Below are positions 36,121 through 46,400 of a stretch of 64,000 bases of DNA, piece after piece. Each line of letters begins with the position of its first letter. Positions within the stretch are counted from its first letter, which is position 1. The stretch is from the NCBI GenBank assembly GCA_034769895.1, contig CM068367.1:125835927-125899926 (forward strand). Reading direction: 5' to 3'. The translations under genes and the position numbers were made by a program. The notes under the pieces are model-generated. The model searched no databases and was not told the origin of the DNA. It was given only the letters and a program-made list of their open reading frames with translations. Source of the stretch: Magicicada septendecula (lineage: Eukaryota > Arthropoda > Insecta > Hemiptera > Cicadidae).

Positions 36121-36228
36121 TTTTTTTCATGTTTTGAGTGTAGTACAATCAGAATCTGCAATAATCTCGAACACGATTTTTTTTGCCATCACCATACTTC
36201 CATTTCCTTAAGGAATATGGAAGTAAAA

Positions 36229-36519
36229 ACAGAAATTGGACGAAATTTGCCGCGGATCATCCTGACATTTCAAAACAGCTAAAATCTAGACACGCTTCAG
36301 GTAGACCACGTACCGAAGAAGAACAACCGGGCCTTCTAAAGGCAATCTGTGATCTCGCGATGTTCGGCGGGGGAGCCCAGGCAAGACGACAATCTGAACA
36401 GGTGCGAAACTGCAAGACGCTCGACGATTGAAAAGATGCTTTGGAGGAAGCCGGATTTTATTGAAGTCGGAGTGGGCTATATTTGCGACTGCATCCCCGT
36501 CGTTCTGACACATTGGAAG
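36229..36519 (+). pseudogene. Transposase exon, pre-catalytic part, two in-frame TGA
   Basis: Resumes after the insert with KNRNWTKF...SKQL, then SGRPRTEEEQPGLLKAICDL and a QVRNCKTLDD helix region. It then continues in the same frame through two TGA codons (36429-36431 and about 36460) into SRSGLYLRLHPRRSDTLEG, a helix-turn-helix-like segment. The exon ends at 36519 before a GCAAGT donor. The two stops show the gene is dead in this copy unless the sequence is wrong. Confidence 0.65.
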
Positions 36520-36696
36520 GCAAGTCCTCAAAAAACTTCTGTACTGTTAAATTAGAAAATTTAAAGCATTAAACTACATAGGTACACCCATCGAAATTTT
36601 ATACTCAATTTTTTAACCTAATTAAATTTTTAAGAAATATTTTTTAGTAAATAAAAGAAATAGACGGTGGAGTTGATTTTTTCTTTGCTGTCACAG
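36520..36696 (+). other. GC-AG intron of the transposase gene
   Basis: Donor GAAG|GCAAGT and acceptor TGTCACAG|GC. Joining 36519 to 36697 preserves frame (glutamate, glycine, then KRHV). The strong match to the GC-donor consensus supports a genuine U2-type GC-AG intron; the acceptor is preceded by a T-rich tract. Confidence 0.65.
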
Positions 36697-37377
36697 GCAA
36701 ACGGCATGTTATTACCGTGCCGGTAAAGCTGTGCAAGGCAAGGGCAGATGAGCACAAAAAGCAAACCGATACAGCATTCTGCACTTCCACTATTCGTGAT
36801 CTGGAAACTTTAGCGTCAGTTTTGGGACCTCAGGAGGTTTTTTTCTTGTCTCAAGACGACAAGAGCAGAGTTCCTCTCGGCATCACGGCTGCAAACGCCC
36901 AGAGCCCGATGCTCATGCATTTAGAATACAGAGTGACGCTCCCAGACCACAATTGGGTCGTCGTGGAGCGGCATAAACTAATACCTTCAGTATATGCCGG
37001 AATCAACATTACCCCCAATGGTGAGGGAGATCCACGATGCGCTACCTACTCTGGCCCCACCCATATCTCGATTAGGAGTGGAAAGATTGTAGTTCTACTG
37101 CGGAAACGCATGTGGAAGATTTAAAGGAACTATTGATTTTAGATAACTTCAAGCCATTGATGACAACACCAGATGGTTCTACAAAGCCGGTTATGATAGT
37201 TACTGTGGATGGCAGGCCTGATGAGAACCCATGGTATCAACGGGTTATTGCCTGTGCTGTCAAACATTTTAAAGACATGGACCTCGATGCAATCTTCATA
37301 GCTACAAATGCACTGGGCCGGAGCGCTTATAACCGGGTTGAGCGCCACATGTCGCCGTTGAGCCAAACTCTTATCAG
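36697..37377 (+). pseudogene. Transposase exon with catalytic D, D and E
   Basis: Carries the catalytic core. FLSQDDKSRVPLG (about 36845-36885) holds the first acidic residue, TVDGRPDENPW (about 37200-37235) the second aspartate, and SAYNRVERHMSPL (about 37323-37362) a glutamate in an N-x-x-E-R context. This block order resembles the D, DG-x-x-x-N and N-K-x-E-H blocks of ISAzo13-like enzymes. The frame changes near 37088 and again near 37365, two opposite indels that nearly cancel. The exon ends at CAG|GTACAG. Confidence 0.7.
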
Positions 37378-37485
37378 GTACAGTTCACAATTATAGTGTC
37401 CGTATTTCTAAACTCGTATTTCTGAAAATTTCAAAATGCTAGTTTTCATTTTTGTTTGCTTAATTTAAGAATTTGTCTTTCTCAG

Positions 37486-37827
37486 GTGTCGTTCTGCCTC
37501 ATGATTACTTTGGGTCACACTTGGACGATCGCGGAAGAACAGTCGATAAGGAGAGGGAGCGGCAAAATTTTGAATACGCCGGAAAAGTACTGGCAAAAGT
37601 TTGGTCAAGTTTAGTCTTGGACGGCTACGAGGTTTCAGCGAAGTACGTTGCGCCTGCAGAGCTACCAACAGCAACGTTGGACGACGTAGATCCTATATGG
37701 TACAGCAACCACGTCCGGGAGACCCAATATTTTCTGCAGATTGTGAAATGTAGGCTACTTCTGAAGATTGCTGCGGAAAGTCAAGGAGCAGACGGATTGC
37801 AGGTCACCGATGCAGCAATAGGCAAAG
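37486..37827 (+). pseudogene. Transposase exon downstream of the catalytic core
   Basis: Starts after TTTCTCAG at 37485 and reads GVVLPHDYFGSHLD, then a KVLAKVWSSLVLDGYEV segment and WYSNHVRETQYFLQIVKC. No stop codon. It ends with a single phase-1 base before GTAATT, and joins in frame to 37946. Confidence 0.7.
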
Positions 37828-37945
37828 GTAATTACTATTGAAAATTCCTCTGAACTCAAATATTTTGCATAAGAAGAAAATTTAAAAAAATCTTTGTGTA
37901 CAACTTTTTCAATTTTTAATGTTTCCTCTTTTTTTGTGCATGCAG

Positions 37946-38172
37946 AGGGTGACAAATTCGCACCGCTGTTGCTCCGGCGTACTGCAACCCTCAAGCCATC
38001 ATCAAGGCAATTTAAGCACATACCCTATGATCTTAATTGCCCTTCGCTCAAACCTCACTTGTCTTCGAGGACCTGTCGAGTATGCGGCCTGTACCACGCG
38101 TCTCAAAAAGCCGCAAAACTACACCTCTCGAAAGTGCATAAAGATGCCGGCAACACTCCATCTGTTGAAAAG
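37946..38172 (+). pseudogene. Transposase exon with C2H2 zinc finger
   Basis: Follows an acceptor TGCATGCAG. Encodes FAPLLLRRTATLKPSSRQF, IPYDLNCPSLKPH, and then a finger C-x2-C-x12-H-x4-H (from CRVCGLYHAS to LHLSKVH), an exact C2H2 spacing. It ends at a full codon before GTATGT. The finger may help bind the element ends. Confidence 0.75.
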
Positions 38173-38271
38173 GTATGTCATAACAGTCCATAAAAACCTG
38201 TAAAAATGTTCGTAATATTCTATAATGTTATATTATAATGACTTTTCGTTTTTATCTCTCAATCTAACTAG

Positions 38272-38502
38272 GTGAGACCAACGCGAGTAGTAGCGCGACG
38301 AGCAAAAGAGCTACTCGCGTTGTTCTACAACAAAACAACAGGTGTAGAGCACCAGAACTGGCTGGATGAAGACGACGTGGACTCATCGGTCCCACTTCCG
38401 CCTCTGCTTGATGGAGCCAGTGATGGAGAAAATGACAGCGTTAGCATCATCTCGGCACTAGAGGAATGGTGCAAGCAACCGTGGCAAGACGAGACCGAGT
38501 AA
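38272..38502 (+). pseudogene. Transposase last exon, acidic C-terminus
   Basis: Follows TCTAACTAG and starts in phase 0 with a basic segment (RPTRVVARRAKELLALF), then a very acidic tail (WLDEDDVDSS ... ISALEEWCKQPWQDETE) and TAA at 38500-38502. Clean splice sites on both sides of the preceding intron (38173-38271). Confidence 0.7.
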
Positions 38503-38876
38503 AAAAGTAAAAACGTACGACTTATAGTCTAATCCGCCTATGCAGATTTTGTTTTTAATTTGTTTAAAAGTGTTTTGATTTATAATATTTAAATTTAATA
38601 ACTATTTAATTTGTTTTAATTAAATTAAATACGGTACTTAATTTAATTTAATGTGTTTAAAAGTAGTTGTAATAAAGAAATATTAAACTTATAATTGCTG
38701 GTACGTAATTTTTCATTGAAGATCGCCGACGAAAATAGGGGGGGGGTCTGACCCACCGTGGTGACAATATTATGGGGGGGATTTGCCAAGTGTGACAGAT
38801 GGTGACAATGGGGGGAGGGGGTCCAAAATGCCGAATTTTGTGGTGACATAATATATGGACGGCGCCTAAACCTATA

Positions 38877-38963
38877 CGATAATTTCAAACCTTTTCGCCA
38901 TTAACCAAAAACCTATTTTTCTGTACTTTAAAACAGGCCTAATTCATATAAAAATTATACTGA
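38877..38963. other. Spacer between Zator-like element and mariner
   Basis: Short AT-rich stretch without features. Confidence 0.5.
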
Positions 38964-38965
38964 TA

Positions 38966-40284
38966 GCGGGTGCTATCAGAAAGTTCCCGGACTAGGTCTA
39001 ATAAATTCTTTTTGCTTACCTAGGCCATTAATGGCTCCCATCTCCTTCAAAGTACTCCCCCCTGCGAATTGATACAACGAATCCAGCGTTGTTTCCATGC
39101 CTGGAAAGTGTCAAAAAAAGTCTTTTGCTGAAGACTGTCAAGCACCTCCTGAGTTTTTTTCTTAATGTCTTCTACAGTGTCAAAACGGTGACCTTTCATG
39201 TGAATTTTTATTTTCGGGAACAGAGAAAAATCACAGGGGGCTAAACCTGGTGAATATGGAGGCTGTGGGACGGTGGCCATATTGTTTTTGGTCAAAAACT
39301 CTGTTTTCAGTGAAGCGTGAGCAGGTGCATTGTCGTGATGCAACAGCCAGTTTTGGTCTTCCCACAATTTGGGCTTTTTTCGTCGCGCATTTTGTCTCAG
39401 CCGCCTCAAAACGTCACAATAAAAATCTGAGTTCACTGTAACACCAGCTGGCACGAACTCGCGATGGACAATGCCTTTGATGTCGAAAACACAATGAGCA
39501 TGGTTTTTGTTGCACTTCTGACCTGCCGTGCTTTTTTTGGTCTCGGTGATTGTGGACTTTTCCACTGTGACGACTGCTGTTTTGTTTCTGGATCATAACC
39601 ATAAAACCAGCTTTCATCACCGGTTATGACCCTGGAGATGAAGGTAGGGTCGTTTTCAGACGTTTCTCCGAGTTCACTGCACACATCAACAAGGCGCTGT
39701 TTCTGATCCACAGACAAAAGCCGAGGGACGAATTTCGCAGCAACACGACGCATGCCTAAATTTTCAGTTAGAATTTCTTGACAGCTTCCATAGCTTATTC
39801 CGGCACTTGTACACAACTCATGGATTGTTTGACGATGGTCTTCGTGAACGAGTTGTCGAATTTTTTCAACATTTTCATCCGTTTTGCTCGTGGAAGGTCG
39901 TCCTGAACGGTGATCATCTTCAAGTGACATTCTGCCGGCCTTGAAACGAGCGTACCCCTCAAAAACCTGTATTCTGTGTAGGGAATGTTCTTCAAAAGAT
40001 TCTCGAAGCATTGCAAAAGTTTCAGTACGTGATTTACCAAGTTTAAAACAAAACTTAATGCACGCGCGTTGCTCGAATTTATCAGCCATCATAAAATTAG
40101 CAAATGAACGTTAACACACGATTACAAAACACAACGCGTAGACCAAACACAACCTCACAATGCAACGAAACTTGGCAGACTGACTCATTACATATTACGG
40201 AATCGGACACTGGGACGCCAGGTTGTACAGTCACGTTCAACAGCCGTGCCAAGTACAGTCCGGGAACTTTCCGATAGCACCTCG
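38966..40284 (-). mobile_element. mariner transposon, nearly intact (1.32 kb)
   Basis: TIRs of about 28 bases, GGTGCTATC(A/G)GAAAG then TTCCCGGACT, at both ends, with TA outside each (38964-38965 and 40285-40286). The minus strand encodes an almost complete mariner transposase with a single frameshift. Size, TIRs and TA duplication are typical. Confidence 0.93.
39047..40092 (-). pseudogene. mariner transposase, one frameshift
   Basis: Cut-and-paste transposase. ATG at 40090-40092. The N-terminal helix-turn-helix region (FCFKLGKSRTETFAML) and the GRPSTSKTDENVEKIRQLV linker are clear. Catalytic blocks: VITGDESWFYGYDPETKQQS (first D, about 39590-39650), HHDNAPAHASL (second D) and YSPGLAPCDFSLFPKIK (third D). 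I count 33 residues between the last two aspartates, one fewer than the DD34D norm, so a codon may be lost. A frameshift near 39490, after KTMLIV, separates the two halves; the second ends at the stop at 39047. No intron, as usual. Confidence 0.92.
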
Positions 40285-40286
40285 TA

Positions 40287-41430
40287 CAAATATACTGGCA
40301 GGTACTCACCAATTGTAACTATTCTAACACTTTACAAAAACACCTAATGTCTACTTACCCCAGTTCTGACGCACTTATCTTTCTTACCACACAGAAGACT
40401 CCAAATTATTCAAAGTCGCCACGATGTCTTAAGGTGAAACATCGAAACCACACTACTCTTCCCATTAAGATAATTTAGTTAAATTACCACTCCCTTAATT
40501 CAAAACTTACCCAGGTTCGTTAGACGAGTTTTTCGGCACAGAAAACTAGGATATGGTTATGGCGAAATAATTATTCTAACACGTGTTTATGATGCTAACA
40601 AATCTTATTTATTATTCCCAAAGTTAAATTCTTTCTATTGCTCTTATTTTCATTTATGCAATTCTACAAATGATTATAAAACCTAATATTACTTAACTAA
40701 ATTTTATGTATAAATTTTCATCGACAAACCAGTACTTCGCATCCACTCTCTCTCTTTAAACCCCCTAAATTTGAGATCTCATTCTCATTTCTGAATTTTG
40801 TATTTTAAGAAAAGACAAATGGTAATTAAATGTTGGCCAGTCGATCTAGTTTTACGAGTACTTAGCTGCTGATGATATTCCAGTTGTTACACGCCATCAC
40901 TCACAATTCACTTTTTTTATTAAACAGTCCCGAACGATTTAAAACTGTTAGATGCTGTTCATTATTACATTTTTTCATAACTAAAACTTTTTACTCGTTG
41001 TATTACACTTATACAACCAACATTGGTAGGCCTACCCTTAATTTGTCCGCGGACACTTTTAACACAACCATATGGTATCAATGTGTTCTGTCGACTGCCA
41101 CGAATTGTGGCCTGCAACTCTATACTATCTGGTCCTTCTACGCATCGGTCACGTGGTTCCCCTGGATCCCCACTTCGTCCCTTGTCTGGACACAGAAAAT
41201 TCTAGAAGATTGTCGAAGCTGGAACTGGATTTCAATATTGGAAAACACGTGGTTCTTTCATAATATCCGCGTGACAGCAGACTATTTACCAAAATTCCTT
41301 GCCTTATATGGTGAGGTCTATTCGTCTTAGGAGGGCAATGCATACATCATACACGCTTAGTCACACCATCCAGACTTCTAAATACGTATTTTACCAATGG
41401 TTACATAGGTTGGGAATTATTGAATAATAT
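40287..41430. other. Unidentified sequence left of Tc1 fragment
   Basis: A 152-codon plus frame (40872-41330) overlaps several other open frames in a GC-richer patch (41040-41340), but no domain is recognisable in any of them. It may be a fragment of an unknown element. Confidence 0.35.
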
Positions 41431-41439
41431 TCAAAAATG

Positions 41440-41975
41440 GTTCTGCCCTTTTTGTCCCTTTACACCATGAACAGTGAAAAATACTGCCATACTATGGAAA
41501 AAGTTATGCTGCCTTCCATCACAAGCAAGCTTGGAGAAAATTTCCTCTTCCAACAAGATAACGCGCCATGTCACAAGTAGTGTCGCACAATGGGTTGGTT
41601 TTCTCAACATGATATTGAGCTTCTTCCATGGCCATCCAGAAGCCCTGATCTGAACCCAATAGAAAACGTGTGGAACACAATGGCTATGCGGTTAGCTAAG
41701 CAGAAGCCATCAAACAAGAACGAGTTGCGGTTCATGATCGCACAGATCTGGCAGAGCAAAACCAAGGAGGAGTGTTTGAAGCTCATAGACTCCATGCCAA
41801 TGCGAATGAAAAAGACTGTATGATAGCTAAGGGTGGAGCTATTGAATAATGACTATTGAAACTTGTTCATAATGTAAAACCTAAATTTACAGCGGTTTTG
41901 TATTAATAAAACAAGAATTTTTCAAAATTTTTTTTTAGGCCTGTCCCTAAACTTTCTAGCAAAACTGTATTTTAG
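41440..41975 (+). pseudogene. Tc1-like transposase C-terminal fragment
   Basis: Encodes an FQQDNAPCH block (second D, about 41550), then, after an in-frame TAG at 41578-41580, WFSQHDIELLPWPSRSPDLN and PIENVW (glutamate), ending at a stop near 41823. The spacing fits DD34E. The right end shows CTGTCCCTAAACTTTCTAGC near 41941-41961, likely the terminal inverted repeat. No left end or N-terminal half was found, so it is 5'-truncated. Confidence 0.85.
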
Positions 41976-43337
41976 GATTATTATTAAAAACATTTACACA
42001 TGAAATGATATCCTGGTGCGATAACACAGTTGCAAAATTAAAAAACATTAAAATTTAACACTGAAAAACAGCAAATGAACCATTATACTGTGGGTCTACC
42101 TCAGTATTAGTGCTTATAAAGGCAGTGTTCTTGTAGCTTACAAAAAATTAACATGTACACTTTTAAAGAGTTAAATTGTGCACTAACAAAACAGAACACA
42201 AGAAAACTATCTTATTTCGAGTAACTAATGTTTGGCCAATTAATGTTTACTTCATCTTAATGTACACTCCCTTGTCACAGTTTACAGACAGTCTGAAGAC
42301 CTACGTGCCAGCATCTGTAGGAAAATCATCTAGTGAAAAGTTTTACAGGGTTTTTGAATACAAGACACATTGAGAGCTGCAAATTAATGGGGGGGGGGGG
42401 GAATTAAAACTCCCTCTTGGTTTTGTCCATGCTACTCATTTCTGTATAATACATATCTGAAAAAAGAGATGAGAGTGTGATAGTATAGTAAAACTCCCAA
42501 CTCTGAAGAGGATACAGTAACATTGGTCAGTACAGTTAAATTTTTGTAAACAATTACAAGAAAAACTGTATCTTTACTGTTCTTATTTTTACAGCTGGTT
42601 CATAAAACAAAAGTTCTTGATCATTCACTTTACCTTCTCTATATTGCTTCTAAAGCTGATAAAATTTCTACCACTATGCTTAGTTCCTCACATGTGTTGA
42701 GGTCACTGAATAAACTACTGGAGTGCCTTAAACTATTCTTTTCTTTAACATTTAACTGTAATGCCATATGCATAGACTTTGTAAAATCCTGCATCTTCAG
42801 TACCTATGTCACAGTGAGTTATTTAACAGCAGGTTTAAAGTGTATTTCTTTGACCTCCATTTTCAACTTCAACTCCCACAGTTGATATACTCATCTTAAG
42901 TTTACCATTAGTTTTTTCAATATTGGTTTGAAATCCAGTCATGTAATTTTTTCTGTATACTATACTCCAACTAACACCACTGTCAAATAGATAAACTAAA
43001 ATTGTTCCATTATTCCATTACTCTGCCAACTCATCAAGTTCCAGGAATAAAACAAATACAAAATTTAAAAAAACAACTTGTATTTTCAAATTCGAACAAT
43101 TTACAAACTTGACATTAAAAAAGTAGACAAAAATTAACTGACTAAATTCAAACAACGTTGTAGGAACATATTTACATAATTGTAACTTATTTATATACAT
43201 TTGCGCATTTAAATATTTTACACAAAAACTGCCATGACGGTTTTATACACACATCTAATTCAAAATATACACTTAAAGAGGTAACAAGACTTTTTTATCT
43301 CACTTTTATCTCGTGTATACAATTTGTTCACAAAATC

Positions 43338-43405
<68 letters not shown>
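43338..43405. repeat. (AC)n microsatellite
   Basis: About 67 bases of pure AC dinucleotide. Confidence 0.97.
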
Positions 43406-43406
<1 letters not shown>

Positions 43407-46400
43407 TACTATTATAAATTACAGAATTATAACTGTAGACATAGATCAAATGGATCACATTTATGGAATCGGTTTCAGCCTGTGCTACAAATTACAAAAT
43501 ACTATAAGTAAAATTTATATTTTGAATATTTTGTTTGCTATAGTTAAAACAGAAAATTGATTTATGCTACACTTAAAAACAGTTACTTCCAAGAACAATG
43601 GCACTTAAGTTACATGGCTGACCATAAAAACTAATGAGAATCATGACTCAGACATGTGTAGTACTTGAGTAAATATCTTAAATTTGTGTTTTTTAACACA
43701 TCAGGTGTAAACACCTTAACATAAAACACAGCACCAATAACATACAATTCTAATATCGTTGTGTTTTCATAACACACACCAACAAACAGGAAATAAATTC
43801 TATACAAAGAAAGACAAGTGCCTATAATGCACTTTTCCCATAAATATAAAACCTATTTATTGTAAACACAAGCATTTTGTAAGAAGAAATCAACAAATCA
43901 TCACTTCTCTAACAGCACTTTATAACTGTGGCTCTAATCCTTATGCTAACATAGCAATTAACTGCACATATGAAAATACAACTAGACTCATGACATACAC
44001 AAATTGCTCACAGTGTGGGGTGTTTGTCGACAGGAAGATCATAACTTGAAACTTTCAGCTATTGGCTATTCTGACAGACTGTCATGGCTACATGCAGTTT
44101 TGACATATCCACTGCTATGTATGAAATTTCTGAGGGAACAGAATCAGGAAAATTCCTCCTAAAATCTTAAAAACCAGTTTCATAATTCTATTTGAAAAAA
44201 CTATTAAATTTCTATCTGATAAGCTATTTTTTTGTTTTTTAAATATTCAAAATGTCATTCAAGAATAGTAAAAAAAAACTGTAGTTCAACGAATTTTTTT
44301 TGAAGACAAATTATGAGAAAATAAAAATTTTTCTTCTCATATTTGTCCCCCCCTCCTCAAAAAAATATTTCACTGGATCTTCTCCTTTGTAGAGACTTTC
44401 TATATCTGAAAATAAAGAAATATTTGTCAAAGTTGGTTACAATTCCTGTGTAGCACTTAAAAATATCTCAAAATTATGGAGAGCTCACAGATACATGTAA
44501 AATACGTATACTGTACAACTGAATAAACAGTAAACGTTTAATATTATTATAATGATACTGGAACAGACAACACGTCACAGTCTATTAGAACTTTAAAATG
44601 CAAAACAAAATTTTATATTTCATATTAATTTATTAAACATATTATGCTTCATTTACGACATAATTTTTGGAGACAACAAAGACTACCCTGCACTCAAAAA
44701 TACTGAACAATCAACCAAGTATATAAACTATTTACTATACAATAGACCTCTTTGTATTTTTCCCACTTTCAAAACTGACAATAAATGTTTTTGTTGCTTT
44801 TCTTAACACGGAAACAGGATAACAACTGGCTTACGATTAATTCTCTAAAAATGTTACCTTTACCAAAACATCATAATGAAACTACCTTTGAGTTAATAAT
44901 CAAACATATCAGTAAAGCAACAGACTACTTTATACCGTATCCACTTTTAAAGAGGGCTTGTTTTAAAAAAGGCGACAGACTTCATGAGCTTTTTCTTCTT
45001 TTATTCATCATCATCAACTTCATCTTCACATCGCAGCATAGGCAAGATGCTGTCTGTTCCACCTTCAAAGACCCTCCAGCCATCTCTTCCTGGGTCTAAG
45101 AGATGATTCCTGGGTAATCATTTTTCACCATTATTCTGAATCTAATGTTCCTTAAAGTTACATTTATGTTTCCTTAAGATGTTCTTTACGTAAATGTTCC
45201 TTAATGTTCTTTCTTCATAAATGTCTTTGGCCTTTGGTGAGGGGGAACTTATTCCAAAAAGCAGGAAGCAGAAAACCACTGACCTATCCTCAAGTTATCC
45301 CAAGTTATCTGCAACCAAGCTGTATTTCTTATGTAGCCAAAACAATGCAAGAATGTATTAGAACTGATGTGTCAGGGTTGTAATCACTAGAATATTATAT
45401 AAATAAATGAAGAAAGGACACAAGCTAAGATTAATATGACAGGGAAAGTGATGGTATGGAATGTACTGGAAGTACACATACCATCTGAAAGCACATCTTT
45501 ATAAGTGAATCATCTAGACAACATATCACACCAAACATTTGCATGTTCTAAGATGATCACAACCTATGAACTCAAGAGACACTATCCAAACAAAAACACT
45601 GTTGAAACTTATTTCCATAAGAATACTTTTCCTACTGTTCAAAAACAATCTGCACTTCCAGGACACCTATGTATGATGACTAATTAAATGATATTCCAAC
45701 AACATAAATATGAGCATTTATAAAATTACATATAGACACACATATCATTGAGCAAAAGAGAAAACAGATATTCAGTCATTTCACATTATGTATGTGACAG
45801 TGAGAAGAATGGCCTGATGTATACATAGCTGCTATTCTATAACCTCACTATCTAATATGCATACACATGAACTTACCGTATTGAGCAATAATAAACACGC
45901 ACAAGTCAAAAGTGTATAATAAAAAAGGTGTAAATTGTTTTCTGAAACAATATGCATTTTCCTTAAACAACCACAAGGTATACTCATTTTAAAGTCAGTT
46001 ATGCCAAAATACAATTCTTGTAATTACATCTTTAAAACGAGCAGTATGCCAAAACAACAATTAGATCAGTAAAACAGTCAAATTAGGTTTTTCTTCACCT
46101 TGTAAATTTTTGGATTCCTTAATCACATTAGAAGATTAGGTTTAAGCTTAATGACTAATTTGAAAAAATGGGACACTTCACTACCCCATCCCCACCGCCC
46201 TTCACCATAATTTTTAATTGCTCCAACACCAACTTCGAAAATAAATTCCACTTGAAGTTGAAATTAACAATTAAAAATTTTAAATAAAGTAACTAATACT
46301 AAAAGATTAACAACTTTTTGTACTATTAAAAATGGAAACTGTTTTTATCAATTTGTCATTAAAGTAACAATTTTCAATGCAATGTTTAATGTAAACATTC

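Larger units (their letters stand above)
33361..36228 (+). mobile_element. Helentron/pearl-like non-autonomous element inserted in the transposase gene
   Basis: Left end: hairpin TCGGTATGGAGAACCATAC followed by ACTTCCATATTC. Right end: hairpin with GAATATGGAAGT, the reverse complement of that subterminal sequence. Between them lie a hammerhead-like core (33535-33573), the GGGAAGGAATTTTA segment, an embedded mariner-type element and five 160-bp core repeats. Other copies at 8672 and 22060 share the ends. Subterminal inverted repeats, a terminal hairpin and a central core repeat of about 160 bp are the design described for pearl elements and Helentron-associated elements. That classification is inferred; no Rep/helicase gene is present. 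Confidence 0.65.
32300..38876 (+). mobile_element. Zator-like DNA transposon with intron-containing transposase
   Basis: GGCGCCGTCCATA starts at 32300 and its reverse complement ends at 38876. Similarity continues through a CATTACGTCACCAC-like segment and G-rich subterminal tracts (32335-32392, 38739-38821). The bases outside are TAA on both sides, a 3-bp target duplication. Inside are the exons of a transposase with a D/D/E pattern. A 3-bp duplication and resemblance of the catalytic blocks to ISAzo13-type bacterial transposases point to the Zator superfamily; that name is an inference from memory of the family. A 2.9-kb element interrupts the 5' coding part. Confidence 0.75.

Noticed and set aside
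40872..41330. 152-codon frame near the Tc1 fragment
   Set aside because: Several overlapping frames on both strands are equally open and none shows a known domain, so no gene is called.
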